A stretch of 64,000 nt of DNA from Nocardia transvalensis NBRC 15921 (GCF_000308875.1 NZ_BAGL01000065.1:1-64000); one strand, 5' to 3'; positions 26,436-34,497 are shown, numbered from the stretch's first letter. The notes: generated by a model from the letters alone, not told the origin. Translations and numbers: made by a program.

Positions 26436-26460
26436 GATCCCGGCCAAAAGCGTGCCGGGA
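26436..26460 (+). repeat. Dispersed hairpin element, copy B
   Basis: Forward orientation; arms TCCCGGC/GCCGGGA, loop CAAAAGCGT. Compared with copy A one arm pair is changed from T-A to C-G on both sides, a compensatory change that keeps the stem. Confidence 0.9.
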
Positions 26461-26587
26461 TAACGAAGTAGGGCGCGCCAAGTCGAACGAAGGCCGGATG
26501 GTGGCTGGTGTGGGGGCATCGATGATCTGCCGGTGGTCGGTGCCTGCGTGGGTGGGCGACGGGTGTCCCTCGAACAGGAGTGTTTTC

Positions 26588-28051
26588 TTGAGTGTCACCG
26601 ATAGTCCGGTTGCCGGTGTGGAGTCGCCGCAACCGCCGCCGGAGCCGTCCGGTAATTCCCCTTCCGTGCGACGCGGGGGGTTCGCCGCGCTCGCCATGCG
26701 GTTGCATTTCTACGCGGGTGTATTCGTCGCGCCGTTCATTCTGATCGCGGCGGTCACCGGGGCGTTGTACGCGGTCTCCCCCACCCTGGAGTCGATCGTG
26801 AATCGCGATCTGCTGCATGTGGATTCGGCCGGGCCGGACCGGCCGCTGGCCGAGCAGATCGCGGCGGGCGTCGCGCGGCAGCCGGGGCTGGCGTTGAACG
26901 CGGTCATGCCGGCGCAGAACCACGGGGATACCACGCGCGTGATCTTCACCGATCCCTCGCTCGGCGAATCCGAGCGGCGCGCGGTGTTCATCGATCCCGC
27001 GACGGCCGAACCGGTCGGCACGAGCGTGGTCTACGGCAGTTCGAGCGCGCTGCCGCTGCGCACCTGGATCGATGTGCTGCACCGGAATCTGCATCTGGGC
27101 GAGACCGGGCGGCTCTACAGCGAGATGGCCGCGTCGTGGATGTGGATCGTCGCCCTCGCCGGGCTGGCGGTGTGGATCCGGCGGGTGCGGTCGCGCCGGG
27201 ACCGGCGGTCGGCGGGCTGGCTGCTGCGGCCCGACCGTTCCCGCTCCGGCCGGCAGCGGACGATGAATTGGCATGCGTCCGTGGGTGTCTGGATTCTCGT
27301 GCCGCTGCTGTTCCTGTCCGCCACCGGGATGACGTGGTCGACGTACGCCGGTGACCATGTCGAGAAGCTGCGCGAGCAGTTGAGCTGGACGAAACCGTCC
27401 GTCGGCGCCACGCTGCCGGGCGCCGCCCCGACCGCTCCGATGGGCGGTGAGCACGCCGAACACAGCGGCCACCAGATGGGCGCACCGGTCCCAGCGGACA
27501 AGGCCGCGCAGGTCGACAAGGTGTACGCGGTCGCGCGCGGGCACGGGCTCGACGGGCCGCTGGAGATCGGCATCCCGGCCGAGGAGGGCACCGCGTTCGT
27601 CGCACAGGAGCGCCGGCTGTCGGGCGTCTACACCCAGGATTCGATCTCGGTGGACGGGCGCACCGGCGATGTGATCGACGTACTGCGGTACGACGATTGG
27701 CCGCTCATGGCGAAGCTCGCCAACTGGGGCATCCAGTTGCACATGGGCCTGCTGTTCGGTCTCGCCAACCAATTGCTGCTGCTGGCAACGATGCTCGCGC
27801 TGATCACCGTGATCGTGCGCGGCTACCTGATGTGGTGGCAGCGCCGTCCCACGCGGCCGGGCGGCCGGGCGTTCGGCAAGGCCCCGAGCCGGGGCGTCCT
27901 GCGCCGCGCTCCGCTGTATCTCGTGGTGGCGATGCCGGTCGCCGCCGCGGTGATCGGCTGGTTCGCGCCGCTGATCGGCATCAGCCTGCTCGCCTTCCTC
28001 GCTGTCGACGTGACGGTGGGCCTGATCCAGCGCCGGCGCGCGACCGCCTGA
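26588..28051 (+). CDS. PepSY-associated membrane protein with His/Met-rich loop
   Basis: 487 aa. Start at TTG 26588, 7 nt after AGGAG. A PepSY-type layout: helix 1 (LHFYAGVFVAPFILIAAVTGALYAV, typical PepSY_TM start), an extracytoplasmic PepSY region, helix 2 (ASWMWIVALAGLAVWI), helix 3 after NWHASVGVWILVPLLFLSATGMTWS, a loop with GGEHAEHSGHQMG, and C-terminal helices. Such proteins (PiuB family) take part in iron or copper handling, perhaps as membrane reductases with bound heme. The His/Met loop and the upstream gene favour copper; this is inference. Confidence 0.85.
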   Translation: MSVTDSPVAGVESPQPPPEPSGNSPSVRRGGFAALAMRLHFYAGVFVAPFILIAAVTGALYAVSPTLESIVNRDLLHVDSAGPDRPLAEQIAAGVARQPGLALNAVMPAQNHGDTTRVIFTDPSLGESERRAVFIDPATAEPVGTSVVYGSSSALPLRTWIDVLHRNLHLGETGRLYSEMAASWMWIVALAGLAVWIRRVRSRRDRRSAGWLLRPDRSRSGRQRTMNWHASVGVWILVPLLFLSATGMTWSTYAGDHVEKLREQLSWTKPSVGATLPGAAPTAPMGGEHAEHSGHQMGAPVPADKAAQVDKVYAVARGHGLDGPLEIGIPAEEGTAFVAQERRLSGVYTQDSISVDGRTGDVIDVLRYDDWPLMAKLANWGIQLHMGLLFGLANQLLLLATMLALITVIVRGYLMWWQRRPTRPGGRAFGKAPSRGVLRRAPLYLVVAMPVAAAVIGWFAPLIGISLLAFLAVDVTVGLIQRRRATA

Positions 28052-28236
28052 TCGCACGAAGGTCTCGACGAAATCAACGGTCCGGGTGTGGTCGGCTTAG
28101 GTATGAGGGGGCCGACCGCACCCTGCCCGGAACGACCGGCCACCCAGCGCTGGTGAATGCCGAGGATATAGAAATCCGGGCGAATGCTGTACATCTGGTC
28201 TCGGTACACAACGAACGTGGACGAAGGAGTACGGCC

Positions 28237-28356
28237 ATGTCGGAGACCGAGAACAAGGCCGCCACGGAGCCGCCCGCAACCGAACCCGCCGCCATTCGCA
28301 TCCGCCTGCTGGACAAGAAGGAAACCACGGGCGACTCCGCCTCCGGCGCCACCTAG
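28237..28356 (+). CDS. Candidate RiPP precursor peptide
   Basis: 39 aa. AAGGAG at 28224-28229 lies 7 nt before the ATG, one of the best ribosome binding sites in the window. Residues 1-19 are Glu/Ala/Thr/Pro-rich (leader-like); residues 20-30 read IRIRLLDKKET, a hydrophobic/basic strand that could bind a PqqD-type recognition domain; the tail is Thr/Gly/Asp/Ser-rich and ends in Thr. There is no Cys. The stop is 11 nt before the adenylating enzyme gene. Calling it a precursor rests on size, expression signals and neighbours, not on homology. Confidence 0.65.
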   Translation: MSETENKAATEPPATEPAAIRIRLLDKKETTGDSASGAT

Positions 28357-28367
28357 AGGCCACCCGA

Positions 28368-29522
28368 GTGAACCCGCCGGTCCTCGTCTCGGACCTGCTG
28401 CGGCCGCGGATCAAACCGCAGCACGCCGTCTACCGCACGATCGACGGCAACGTCCGGCTCGGTGCCACCGTCGCCGGAATCGGCGTGGAGATCGAGGATG
28501 CGGGCGGGTGGGTGTGGACGTTACTCGGCGCTTTGGACGGCACCCGATCCTTGGCCGAGGCCACCGCGACGGTGATCTCGGCCCACCCGACGGTGACCGA
28601 ATCCGAGATCGTCGGTGCGACAAGGCAATTGCTCGAGGCGGGATTCCTCGAGGACGCGGATGTCGCGATACCGGAACAACTGCCCGCGCGGCATCGTGAA
28701 CGCTATTCCCGCGGCGCCGCCTTGCTGAACTGGATCGACCGCAGCCCGCGCCGCAGCCCGTGGGATATTCAGGTCGGGCTGAGCCGGTCTCGCGTCCTGC
28801 TGATCGGCGTCGGCGGTGTCGGCGGGACGGTCGCGCAGGGACTCGTCGCCTCCGGGGTCGGGCAGCTGCACTGTGTCGACGACGACACCGTCGAGCTGTC
28901 GAACCTCAATCGCCAGATCCTCTATCGCGAGGACGATCTCGGCAGGCCCAAGGTCGACGCCGCCCTCGGCCATCTGCGGGCGCTCAACTCCGATGTCGGC
29001 ATCACCGGCGAGCAACTGCGCGTCGGCGATACCGGCGACATCATCGAATTGCTGCGGCCCGGATACGACCTGCTCGTCTGCGGCGCCGACCAGCCCCGGG
29101 CAATTCGCCGATGGGCGAACCGGGCCTGCGCGCGTGCCGCCGTGCCCTGGGTGACCGGCGGCTATCACGGTCCGCTCGTCTCGGCGTGTGTGCATGTTCC
29201 CGGCCGCGGCGCGTGCTGGGAATGCCTGCACGATCAGGAGGTGGAGCAGGCCGATACCCGGCTGCCCGCCGGTGTGCCGCAGGACGGTCTCCAGCCTCGG
29301 CTCCCGTGGAATCCCGCCAACGCCGTCACCGCCGGGATCACCGGCAACCTGGTGACCTACCTCGCGCTGGCCGTCCTCACGGACGCGCCGCCGGTCGAGC
29401 CCGGCTTCCGGCTCGGCATGAATCTCGCGGTGCCCGGCGAGTCGATCATCGAACGCTATCCGCCGCGACCGGACTGCCCGATCTGCGGTGACGCCGCGGG
29501 TCCCGGCGATGCCACGGCTTGA
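28368..29522 (+). CDS. ThiF/E1-like adenylating enzyme with N-terminal PqqD-like (RRE) domain
   Basis: 384 aa. Residues about 20-97 form a PqqD-like winged helix (DGNVRLGATVAG, WTLLGALDGTRSLAEA, LLEAGFLED), the RiPP precursor recognition element. Residues 140-375 are an E1/ThiF/MoeB domain: GVGGVGG 147-153, DDD 171-173, SNLNRQ 178-183, Lys195, and a likely zinc site from CWEC (283-286) and CPIC (370-373). It should bind ATP and adenylate a carboxylate, probably of the peptide. GAGG precedes the GTG at 28368. Architecture recalls the E1-like partner of azoline-forming systems, but no YcaO gene is near. MccB is another E1 that works on a small peptide. Confidence 0.88.
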   Translation: MNPPVLVSDLLRPRIKPQHAVYRTIDGNVRLGATVAGIGVEIEDAGGWVWTLLGALDGTRSLAEATATVISAHPTVTESEIVGATRQLLEAGFLEDADVAIPEQLPARHRERYSRGAALLNWIDRSPRRSPWDIQVGLSRSRVLLIGVGGVGGTVAQGLVASGVGQLHCVDDDTVELSNLNRQILYREDDLGRPKVDAALGHLRALNSDVGITGEQLRVGDTGDIIELLRPGYDLLVCGADQPRAIRRWANRACARAAVPWVTGGYHGPLVSACVHVPGRGACWECLHDQEVEQADTRLPAGVPQDGLQPRLPWNPANAVTAGITGNLVTYLALAVLTDAPPVEPGFRLGMNLAVPGESIIERYPPRPDCPICGDAAGPGDATA

Positions 29523-30699
29523 GCCCGCGAGCCGGATTCGCCTGCACGACTTGGCGAAGCGGCCGGACAACGGCGAATGGCTGGTCGGCCGGTTCGACAC
29601 CCGGCGGTTCGTCGCGCTGCCCGACGCGGGTGTCACCGCACTCGATCTCCTCGGGCAGGGACTCACCGTCGAGCAGACCACGCAGCGAATGAACCGCGCC
29701 TTCGACATCCGATCCTTCGCCGAGGATCTGGTGGCGCTGGGCTTCGTGGCCGAGGTCGACGGCCGTCCCGTGCCGGGCGAGCGGCCGCTGCCCGCGACAT
29801 TCGCGCGCGTGCGCCCCGAACATCTCCGGTTCGCGCTGAGTCCCGCACTGCCGGTGCTGTTCTGCGGCCTGATGCTGGCGGCGATCGCGGTTCTGGTCGC
29901 GCGGCCGGAACTGCTGCCGGGCGCCCGGGATCTGCTGTGGAGTCCGCACGGCAGCCTGGTCCTGGTGCTGTCCGCCGTCGCGGGGTGGTCGCTCGTATTC
30001 GCCCACGAGCTGGGGCATTTCGTCATCGCGCGGGCCACGGGCGTGCACGCGCGGATCCGGCTCGGCACCCGGCTGCAGTTCCTCGTGGCCGAAACCGATA
30101 TCAGCGGAATCGAACTCGCCCCGCGCCGCCATCGGCTGACCGCCTACCTCGCCGGTATGGCGGTGAACCTCTCGACCGCCGCGGTCACGGTGCTGCTGCT
30201 GGCGGTCACCGATGCGGCGAGCACGGCGCATCGGATGCTGGCGGCCGGGCTGCTGATCGCGCTGCTGCCGTTGCCGTTCCAGTTCATGGTGTTCATGCGC
30301 ACCGACCTCTACTTCGTGCTCCAGGACCTGATGGCGTGCCGCGATCTGTTCGGCGACGGACGGGCCTATGCGCGGTACACCTGGCACCGGCTACGGCGGG
30401 CCGTGACCGCGCGGGGCCGGACGTCCGACGACCCCAGCCGCGACCTGCCGGCGCACGAACGCCGGGCCGTCCGCGTCTACAGCGTGGTTCTCGTGGCCGG
30501 CACGGCAGTGTGCCTGACCGCGCTCGCGACCCTCACCCTCCCGGCGGATCTGGCGCTGATCGCCCGGGCGGTGGGCGAACTCGGCCCGGGGCATCCGATG
30601 ACAGCGCGACTCGACGGTGCCGTGGTCGTCGCCGTCCTCGGCGGCGTCCACATGCTGTGGGCCGTCACCTGGTGGCGGCGACGGCGCGCGGGATCGTGA
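29509..30699 (+). CDS. M50-type membrane metalloprotease (peptide zinc protease family)
   Basis: 396 aa. Zinc motif HELGH at residues 166-170 in a membrane segment; a later MRTDLYFVLQDLMACRDL (263-280) corresponds to the TDGY..L.DL segment of putative peptide zinc metalloproteases seen in RiPP clusters. About seven hydrophobic helices. The first ~85 residues (LPDAGVTALDLLGQGLTVEQTTQRMN, FAEDLVALGFVAEVDG) look like a second PqqD/RRE-like domain. The ATG at 29509 overlaps the preceding gene by 14 nt, so co-expression is certain. Likely cleaves the leader and/or assists export. Its last 309 nt overlap an antisense exporter frame. Confidence 0.85.
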   Translation: MPRLEPASRIRLHDLAKRPDNGEWLVGRFDTRRFVALPDAGVTALDLLGQGLTVEQTTQRMNRAFDIRSFAEDLVALGFVAEVDGRPVPGERPLPATFARVRPEHLRFALSPALPVLFCGLMLAAIAVLVARPELLPGARDLLWSPHGSLVLVLSAVAGWSLVFAHELGHFVIARATGVHARIRLGTRLQFLVAETDISGIELAPRRHRLTAYLAGMAVNLSTAAVTVLLLAVTDAASTAHRMLAAGLLIALLPLPFQFMVFMRTDLYFVLQDLMACRDLFGDGRAYARYTWHRLRRAVTARGRTSDDPSRDLPAHERRAVRVYSVVLVAGTAVCLTALATLTLPADLALIARAVGELGPGHPMTARLDGAVVVAVLGGVHMLWAVTWWRRRRAGS

Positions 30700-31593
30700 C
30701 CGCTCCGGGCGGCCCGCGGACGCGTTCACGACCACCACGGCGGCGGTGCCGATCGCCAGGCCGGCCGCGGTGACCGGCGTGAACGATTCGCCGAACATCA
30801 GCGCGCCCCAGACGGCGGTCGTGGGGGCCATCAGGAACATCAGCGAATTGACCCGCGTGACACCGAGATTCGCCAGCAGGTACCAGTAGAGGCCGTAGCC
30901 GCCGAGGGTGGCGAAGACGATCAGCCACGCCGTCGCCAACCAGAAGCCGGGGGACGCGGGCGGGGTCGCGGTTCCGGTCAGCAGCGCGGCGACGGTGAAT
31001 ATCGTGGCGCTGGCGCCGCAGTGCACCGCGAGGCTTGTGATCATCGGCGGCGGCGTGGTGATGCGGCGTTGCACGACGGTGGCAGCGATCAGGGCGAGCA
31101 TGCCGAGCAGCGGGATCGGATAGGCCCACCACCGCACATCCGCCGCCGCGACGGCGTCGGAGGCCGTCACCAGCACGACCCCGGCCAGGCCGAGGACCAG
31201 TCCCGCCCATTGCCGGGCCGTGACGACCACCCCCAGCAGCGGCCCGACCAGCGCGGCGGCCACCAGCGGCTGCACGCCGTCGATGAGCGCGGTGGTCCCG
31301 GTGTTCACCCCGAGGTCGACGGCCCAGTAGACCGTCGTCAGGTATCCCGTCTGCGACAGCAGGCCGACGACGACGGTCCGGCCGAGCGAACGCGGACCGC
31401 CCGCCCGCACGGCCACCGGGATCAGCAGCAGGGCCAGCGGGAGGAACCGCCACAGGAGCACCGTGGTGACCGGCGCCTGCGCCCCGCCGAGCTTGGCGCC
31501 GATGAATCCGGAACTCCAGCACGCCACGAACAGCACCGAGAGCACGATCATCAGCGCTCGACGCCGAGTAACTTTACCGATCTGTATAGTCAT
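30391..31593 (-). CDS. EamA/DMT-family transporter
   Basis: 400 aa frame. Ten hydrophobic helices in two EamA repeats cover residues about 10-290 (VLFVACWSSGFIGAKLG, LSQTGYLTTVYWAVDLGVNTGTTALIDGVQPLVAA, SLMFLMAPTTAVWGALMFGESFTP). The normal family end is near VVVVNASAGRP; beyond it the frame stays open for about 110 hydrophilic residues that are antisense to the M50 gene, because no stop occurs until 30391. Start ATG 31593; a later Met at 31551 is possible. Divergent from a TetR gene with tandem operators, which likely represses it. Confidence 0.85.
   Translation of the reverse strand: MTIQIGKVTRRRALMIVLSVLFVACWSSGFIGAKLGGAQAPVTTVLLWRFLPLALLLIPVAVRAGGPRSLGRTVVVGLLSQTGYLTTVYWAVDLGVNTGTTALIDGVQPLVAAALVGPLLGVVVTARQWAGLVLGLAGVVLVTASDAVAAADVRWWAYPIPLLGMLALIAATVVQRRITTPPPMITSLAVHCGASATIFTVAALLTGTATPPASPGFWLATAWLIVFATLGGYGLYWYLLANLGVTRVNSLMFLMAPTTAVWGALMFGESFTPVTAAGLAIGTAAVVVVNASAGRPERSRSRAPSPPPGDGPQHVDAAEDGDDHGTVESRCHRMPRAEFAHRPGDQRQIRREGEGRERGQAHCRAGHENHAVDADGPAFVRRQVAAGVVGRPAPRGHGPP
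31571..31590. promoter_or_regulatory. TetR operator-like site 2, inside the exporter start
   Basis: ACTTTACCGATCTGTATAGT: differs from site 1 at two positions and is centred 30 bp from it (about three helix turns). It lies in codons 2-8 of the EamA gene, a good place for repression. Confidence 0.75.
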
Positions 31594-31600
31594 CAGCCCG

Positions 31601-31620
31601 ACTATACAGATCTGTATAGT
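31601..31620. promoter_or_regulatory. TetR operator-like site 1, perfect 20-bp palindrome
   Basis: ACTATACAGATCTGTATAGT is a perfect palindrome between the EamA and TetR starts (7 and 8 nt from each). Half-site ACTATACAGA. Confidence 0.9.
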
Positions 31621-31627
31621 CGACGTC

Positions 31628-32197
31628 ATGGACACGACAGCGCCGATCGAGTGGACGCCCCGGGCGCGGCGGATTCTCGACACCGCGTCGCGGCTGTTCT
31701 ACGACAACGGCATCACGGCCGTCGGCGTGGACCGGATCGCGGCGGAATCGGGCGTCACCAAGCGCACGCTCTACGACCGATTCGGATCGAAGGAGCGCCT
31801 GGTGGTCGAGTACCTCACCGCCCGCGACGACGCGTGGCGAGAGTCGTTGCGGCAGCGGCTGTCCGGCCTCCCCGACGACCCTCGGACCAGGCTGCGCGCG
31901 GTATTCGACGCCTCCGGCGAATGGATGCGCACCCACAGCGCGAAGGGATGCAGCATGGTCCGGGCGCACGCCGATCTGCCGCCGGACCATCCCGGCCACG
32001 CGGTGACCGTGGCCCAGAAGCAGTGGATGCGCGACCTGTTCCGATCACTCGCCGACCAGGCCGGAACGGCCGATCCCGGCTCGGTCGCCGACACCGTGAC
32101 GCTGCTCCACGAGGGCGCGCTGGTCTGCTACGGCATGGGGATCACCCCGGACCCGATCGAGCACGCCCGGGATGCGGCGCTCGCCCTGTTCGAGTGA
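31628..32197 (+). CDS. TetR-family regulator of the EamA exporter
   Basis: 189 aa. Helix-turn-helix: ASRLFYDNGITAVGVDRIAAESGVTKRTLYDRFGSKERLVVEYL (residues 17-60). The C-terminal half (ASGEWMRTHSAKGCSMVRAHADLP) resembles the TetR_C group often next to DMT exporters. Two palindromes adjoin its start, so autorepression and control of the exporter are likely. A strong hairpin terminator follows. Confidence 0.92.
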   Translation: MDTTAPIEWTPRARRILDTASRLFYDNGITAVGVDRIAAESGVTKRTLYDRFGSKERLVVEYLTARDDAWRESLRQRLSGLPDDPRTRLRAVFDASGEWMRTHSAKGCSMVRAHADLPPDHPGHAVTVAQKQWMRDLFRSLADQAGTADPGSVADTVTLLHEGALVCYGMGITPDPIEHARDAALALFE

Positions 32198-32270
32198 GGC
32201 AGGGCAGGAAGACGTTGAGGCAGGGCAGAGAAGGACGCTGAGACAGGCGGGAGAAGACCCTGAGACGGAA
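32198..32270. repeat. Degenerate tandem repeat of about 22-24 bp
   Basis: Three to four imperfect units beginning GAGGCAGGGCAG or GAGACAGG follow the TetR stop and precede the terminator. Purine-rich on the plus strand. No coding potential seen. Confidence 0.55.
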
Positions 32271-32276
32271 ACGACC

Positions 32277-32311
32277 GAGCCCCGCCCGGCTGTGCCGGGC
32301 GGGGCTCCCCT
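32277..32311. terminator. Strong hairpin between convergent tetR and symporter partner gene
   Basis: 14-bp perfect stem GAGCCCCGCCCGGC with its complement, loop TGT, followed by CCCCTCAT. Ends transcription from tetR and probably, on the other strand, from the symporter operon. Confidence 0.8.
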
Positions 32312-32360
32312 CATCAGGCCGCGTCCGAAGTTCCCTCCATCGGGGCGCGTCCAGGTTTTC

Positions 32361-32603
32361 CTAGTCGGTGCCGCCGGGAGACTGGTCGCTCTTGTGCACC
32401 AGTTCCTTGACCGGGCGCAGGAAGGCCCAGGCGAGGAAGAGGACGGAGACGACGATCATGCCGATCCCCGCCCACAGGTTGGTGTTCCAGCCGCCGGAGC
32501 GGGCGAGATCACTGTCGGAATTGCTCACCAGGCCGGTGATCACCAGGATGACGCCGTAGACGCCGATCAGCGACCCGACGATCGTTCGGATGTCGAAAAG
32601 CAT
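32361..32603 (-). CDS. Two-helix small partner of the SSS symporter
   Basis: 80 aa: two hydrophobic helices (IVGSLIGVYGVILVITGLV, residues 8-26, and LWAGIGMIVVSVLFLAWAFL, 43-62) joined by a short polar loop, with a charged C-terminal tail. It follows the symporter by 12 nt in the same operon. Small two-helix proteins (for example DUF485 with ActP) commonly accompany SSS symporters, so a subunit or assembly role is likely. Confidence 0.75.
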   Translation of the reverse strand: MLFDIRTIVGSLIGVYGVILVITGLVSNSDSDLARSGGWNTNLWAGIGMIVVSVLFLAWAFLRPVKELVHKSDQSPGGTD

Positions 32604-32615
32604 TGCGTCACTTCC

Positions 32616-34358
32616 TTATCGGACAATGATGTTCAGGATGATCACGAGCACCAGCGCGATACCGGCCAGCAGCACGGGGCGCTGGTACCAGGGCAGCGAA
32701 TCCGCGTCCGGATCGTTGAGCTGTTCCTTGGGCGTCTCCGAGTACACCAGCCCGACCAGTTCGGCCGCGGGCTTCGGCGTGGTCACCTGCGTGACGATGA
32801 TGCTCAGCACGATGTCGACCACGAACGCCACGCCGGCGGCGAGGAAGCTCGATCCCTGACCGGACAGGTGGAAGACGTCGGTCTGGTGCAGGATGAAGAC
32901 CACCACCGCCGACAGCGTGCCGAACACCAGGCCGACCCAACCGGCCGTGGGCGTCATCTTCTTCCAGAACATGCCGAGGATGAACGTCGCGAACAGCGGC
33001 GCGTTGAAGAAGCTGAACAGCGTCTGCAGATAGTCCATCATGTTCGAGAAGTTGCCCGCGATGAACGCGGTGCCGATCGCGATCACGGTGGCGCCGACCG
33101 TGGCCAGCCGCCCGACGGTCAGGTAGTACCCGTCCGGCTTGTCCTTCTTCACGTACTGCTGCCACAGGTCGTAGCTGAAGACCGTGTTGAACGCCGAGAT
33201 GTTCGCGGCCATACCGGCCATGAACGCGGCGAGCAGGCCCGCGAGCCCCACGCCGAGTAGGCCGTTCGGCAGCACCGCCTTCATCAGATACAGCAGCGCC
33301 TGGTTGTAGGTGGCGTCGCCGCTGCCGGTGGCCTTGAGATCGGCGATCTGCGGGACCAGGATCGCGGCGATCATGCCGGGGATCACGACGATGAACGGGA
33401 TGAACATCTTCGGGAACGCGCCGATGATCGGCGTGCGCCGGGCCGCGGAGATCGAATGCGTGGCCAGCGCGCGCTGCACCTCGACGAAGTTGGTCGTCCA
33501 GTAGCCGAACGACAGCACGAAGCCCAGGCCGAACACGATGCCGACGACGGACAGGAAGTTGTTGCCGAATCCGCTGAGCTCGTTACCGGGCCAGGAGTGC
33601 CACTGCTCCACGCCGTCCGGCTGCCCGAGCACCTTGTCCTTCAGCCCGCTCACGCCGCCGATGCGGTGCAGGCCGACCAGGGTCAGCGGCAGCAGCGCGG
33701 CCACGATGACGAAGAACTGCAGCACCTCGTTGTAGATCGCCGCCGACAGGCCGCCGAGGGTGATGTACGAGAGCACGATGACGGCGGCCACGATGATCGA
33801 GACCCACAGCGGCCAGCCGAGCAGCACGTTCAGGATCGAGCCCAGCAGGTACAGGTTCACACCCGCGATGAGCACCTGGGCCAGCGCGAAGCTGATGGCG
33901 TTCACGAGGTGTGCCCCGGTGCCGAAGCGCCGGCGCATGAACTCGGGCACGCTGCGCACCTTGGAGCCGTAGTAGAACGGCATCATCACCACGCCGAGGA
34001 ACAGCATGGCCGGCACCGCGCCGATCCAGAAGTAGTGCATGGTCGGCATGCCGTACTGGGCGCCGTTGGCCGACATGCCCATGATCTCGACCGCGCCGAG
34101 GTTGGCGGAGATGAACGCCAGGCCGGTCACCCAGGCCGGCAGCGAACGGCCGGAGAGGAAGAAGTCGATACTCGACGACACGCGTTGCCGTGCGAGTAGA
34201 CCGATGCCGAGGACGAAGACGAAATACAGTGCGACCAGTATGTAATCGACGGGTGCGGCGTCCAGGCGGAGCTGGGTGCCCTCGGCTAACACCGAGTGCG
34301 CGGGACTCCCTGCCAACACCGAATCGATTACTCCTGGCGACTCAGCAGCGGGCGGCAT
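32616..34358 (-). CDS. Sodium:solute symporter family (SSS) transporter
   Basis: 580 aa with about 14 helices. Family signature regions: SIDFFLSGRSLPAWVTGLAFISANLGAVEIMGMSANGAQYG near residues 62-102 and GLAGLLAAFMAGMAANISAFNTVFSYD near 370. Related to SGLT-like sugar/polyol and myo-inositol symporters rather than to PutP or ActP by its AxYGM-type start, but the substrate cannot be read. AGGAG lies 6 nt before the ATG. An inverted repeat at 34406-34420 may control it. Confidence 0.9.
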   Translation of the reverse strand: MPPAAESPGVIDSVLAGSPAHSVLAEGTQLRLDAAPVDYILVALYFVFVLGIGLLARQRVSSSIDFFLSGRSLPAWVTGLAFISANLGAVEIMGMSANGAQYGMPTMHYFWIGAVPAMLFLGVVMMPFYYGSKVRSVPEFMRRRFGTGAHLVNAISFALAQVLIAGVNLYLLGSILNVLLGWPLWVSIIVAAVIVLSYITLGGLSAAIYNEVLQFFVIVAALLPLTLVGLHRIGGVSGLKDKVLGQPDGVEQWHSWPGNELSGFGNNFLSVVGIVFGLGFVLSFGYWTTNFVEVQRALATHSISAARRTPIIGAFPKMFIPFIVVIPGMIAAILVPQIADLKATGSGDATYNQALLYLMKAVLPNGLLGVGLAGLLAAFMAGMAANISAFNTVFSYDLWQQYVKKDKPDGYYLTVGRLATVGATVIAIGTAFIAGNFSNMMDYLQTLFSFFNAPLFATFILGMFWKKMTPTAGWVGLVFGTLSAVVVFILHQTDVFHLSGQGSSFLAAGVAFVVDIVLSIIVTQVTTPKPAAELVGLVYSETPKEQLNDPDADSLPWYQRPVLLAGIALVLVIILNIIVR

Positions 34359-34405
34359 AAAGCTCTCCTGTCGATGGGATCACCGGACGACCTAATCGGC
34401 CGAAT

Positions 34406-34420
34406 CCGGATCCTATCCGG
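34406..34420. promoter_or_regulatory. Inverted repeat upstream of the symporter operon
   Basis: CCGGAT-CCT-ATCCGG, 48 nt before the symporter start. A plausible operator; the regulator is not in view. Confidence 0.45.
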
Positions 34421-34497
34421 TTGTTAGCGCTCACAGGGGCAGAACCAGTGACGAAGGCGAGCTGTGTCGTATTGCTATGACTGTCGGCAACGCACTA

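Noticed and set aside
26395..26460. Insertion sequence ends
   Set aside because: The inverted copies A and B enclose only 16 nt, there is no transposase, and the same hairpin recurs singly elsewhere.
28368..29522. Molybdopterin or thiamine biosynthesis protein (MoeB/ThiF proper)
   Set aside because: The N-terminal PqqD-like domain and the peptide and M50 neighbours do not fit; no moa or thi genes nearby.
28237..30699. PQQ biosynthesis
   Set aside because: Only PqqD-like folds are present; no PqqA-type Glu/Tyr peptide, PqqB, PqqC or PqqE.
28237..30699. Azoline (TOMM) or lanthipeptide cluster
   Set aside because: No YcaO, SagB-type oxidase or LanM/LanB gene within the window, and no Cys in the peptide.
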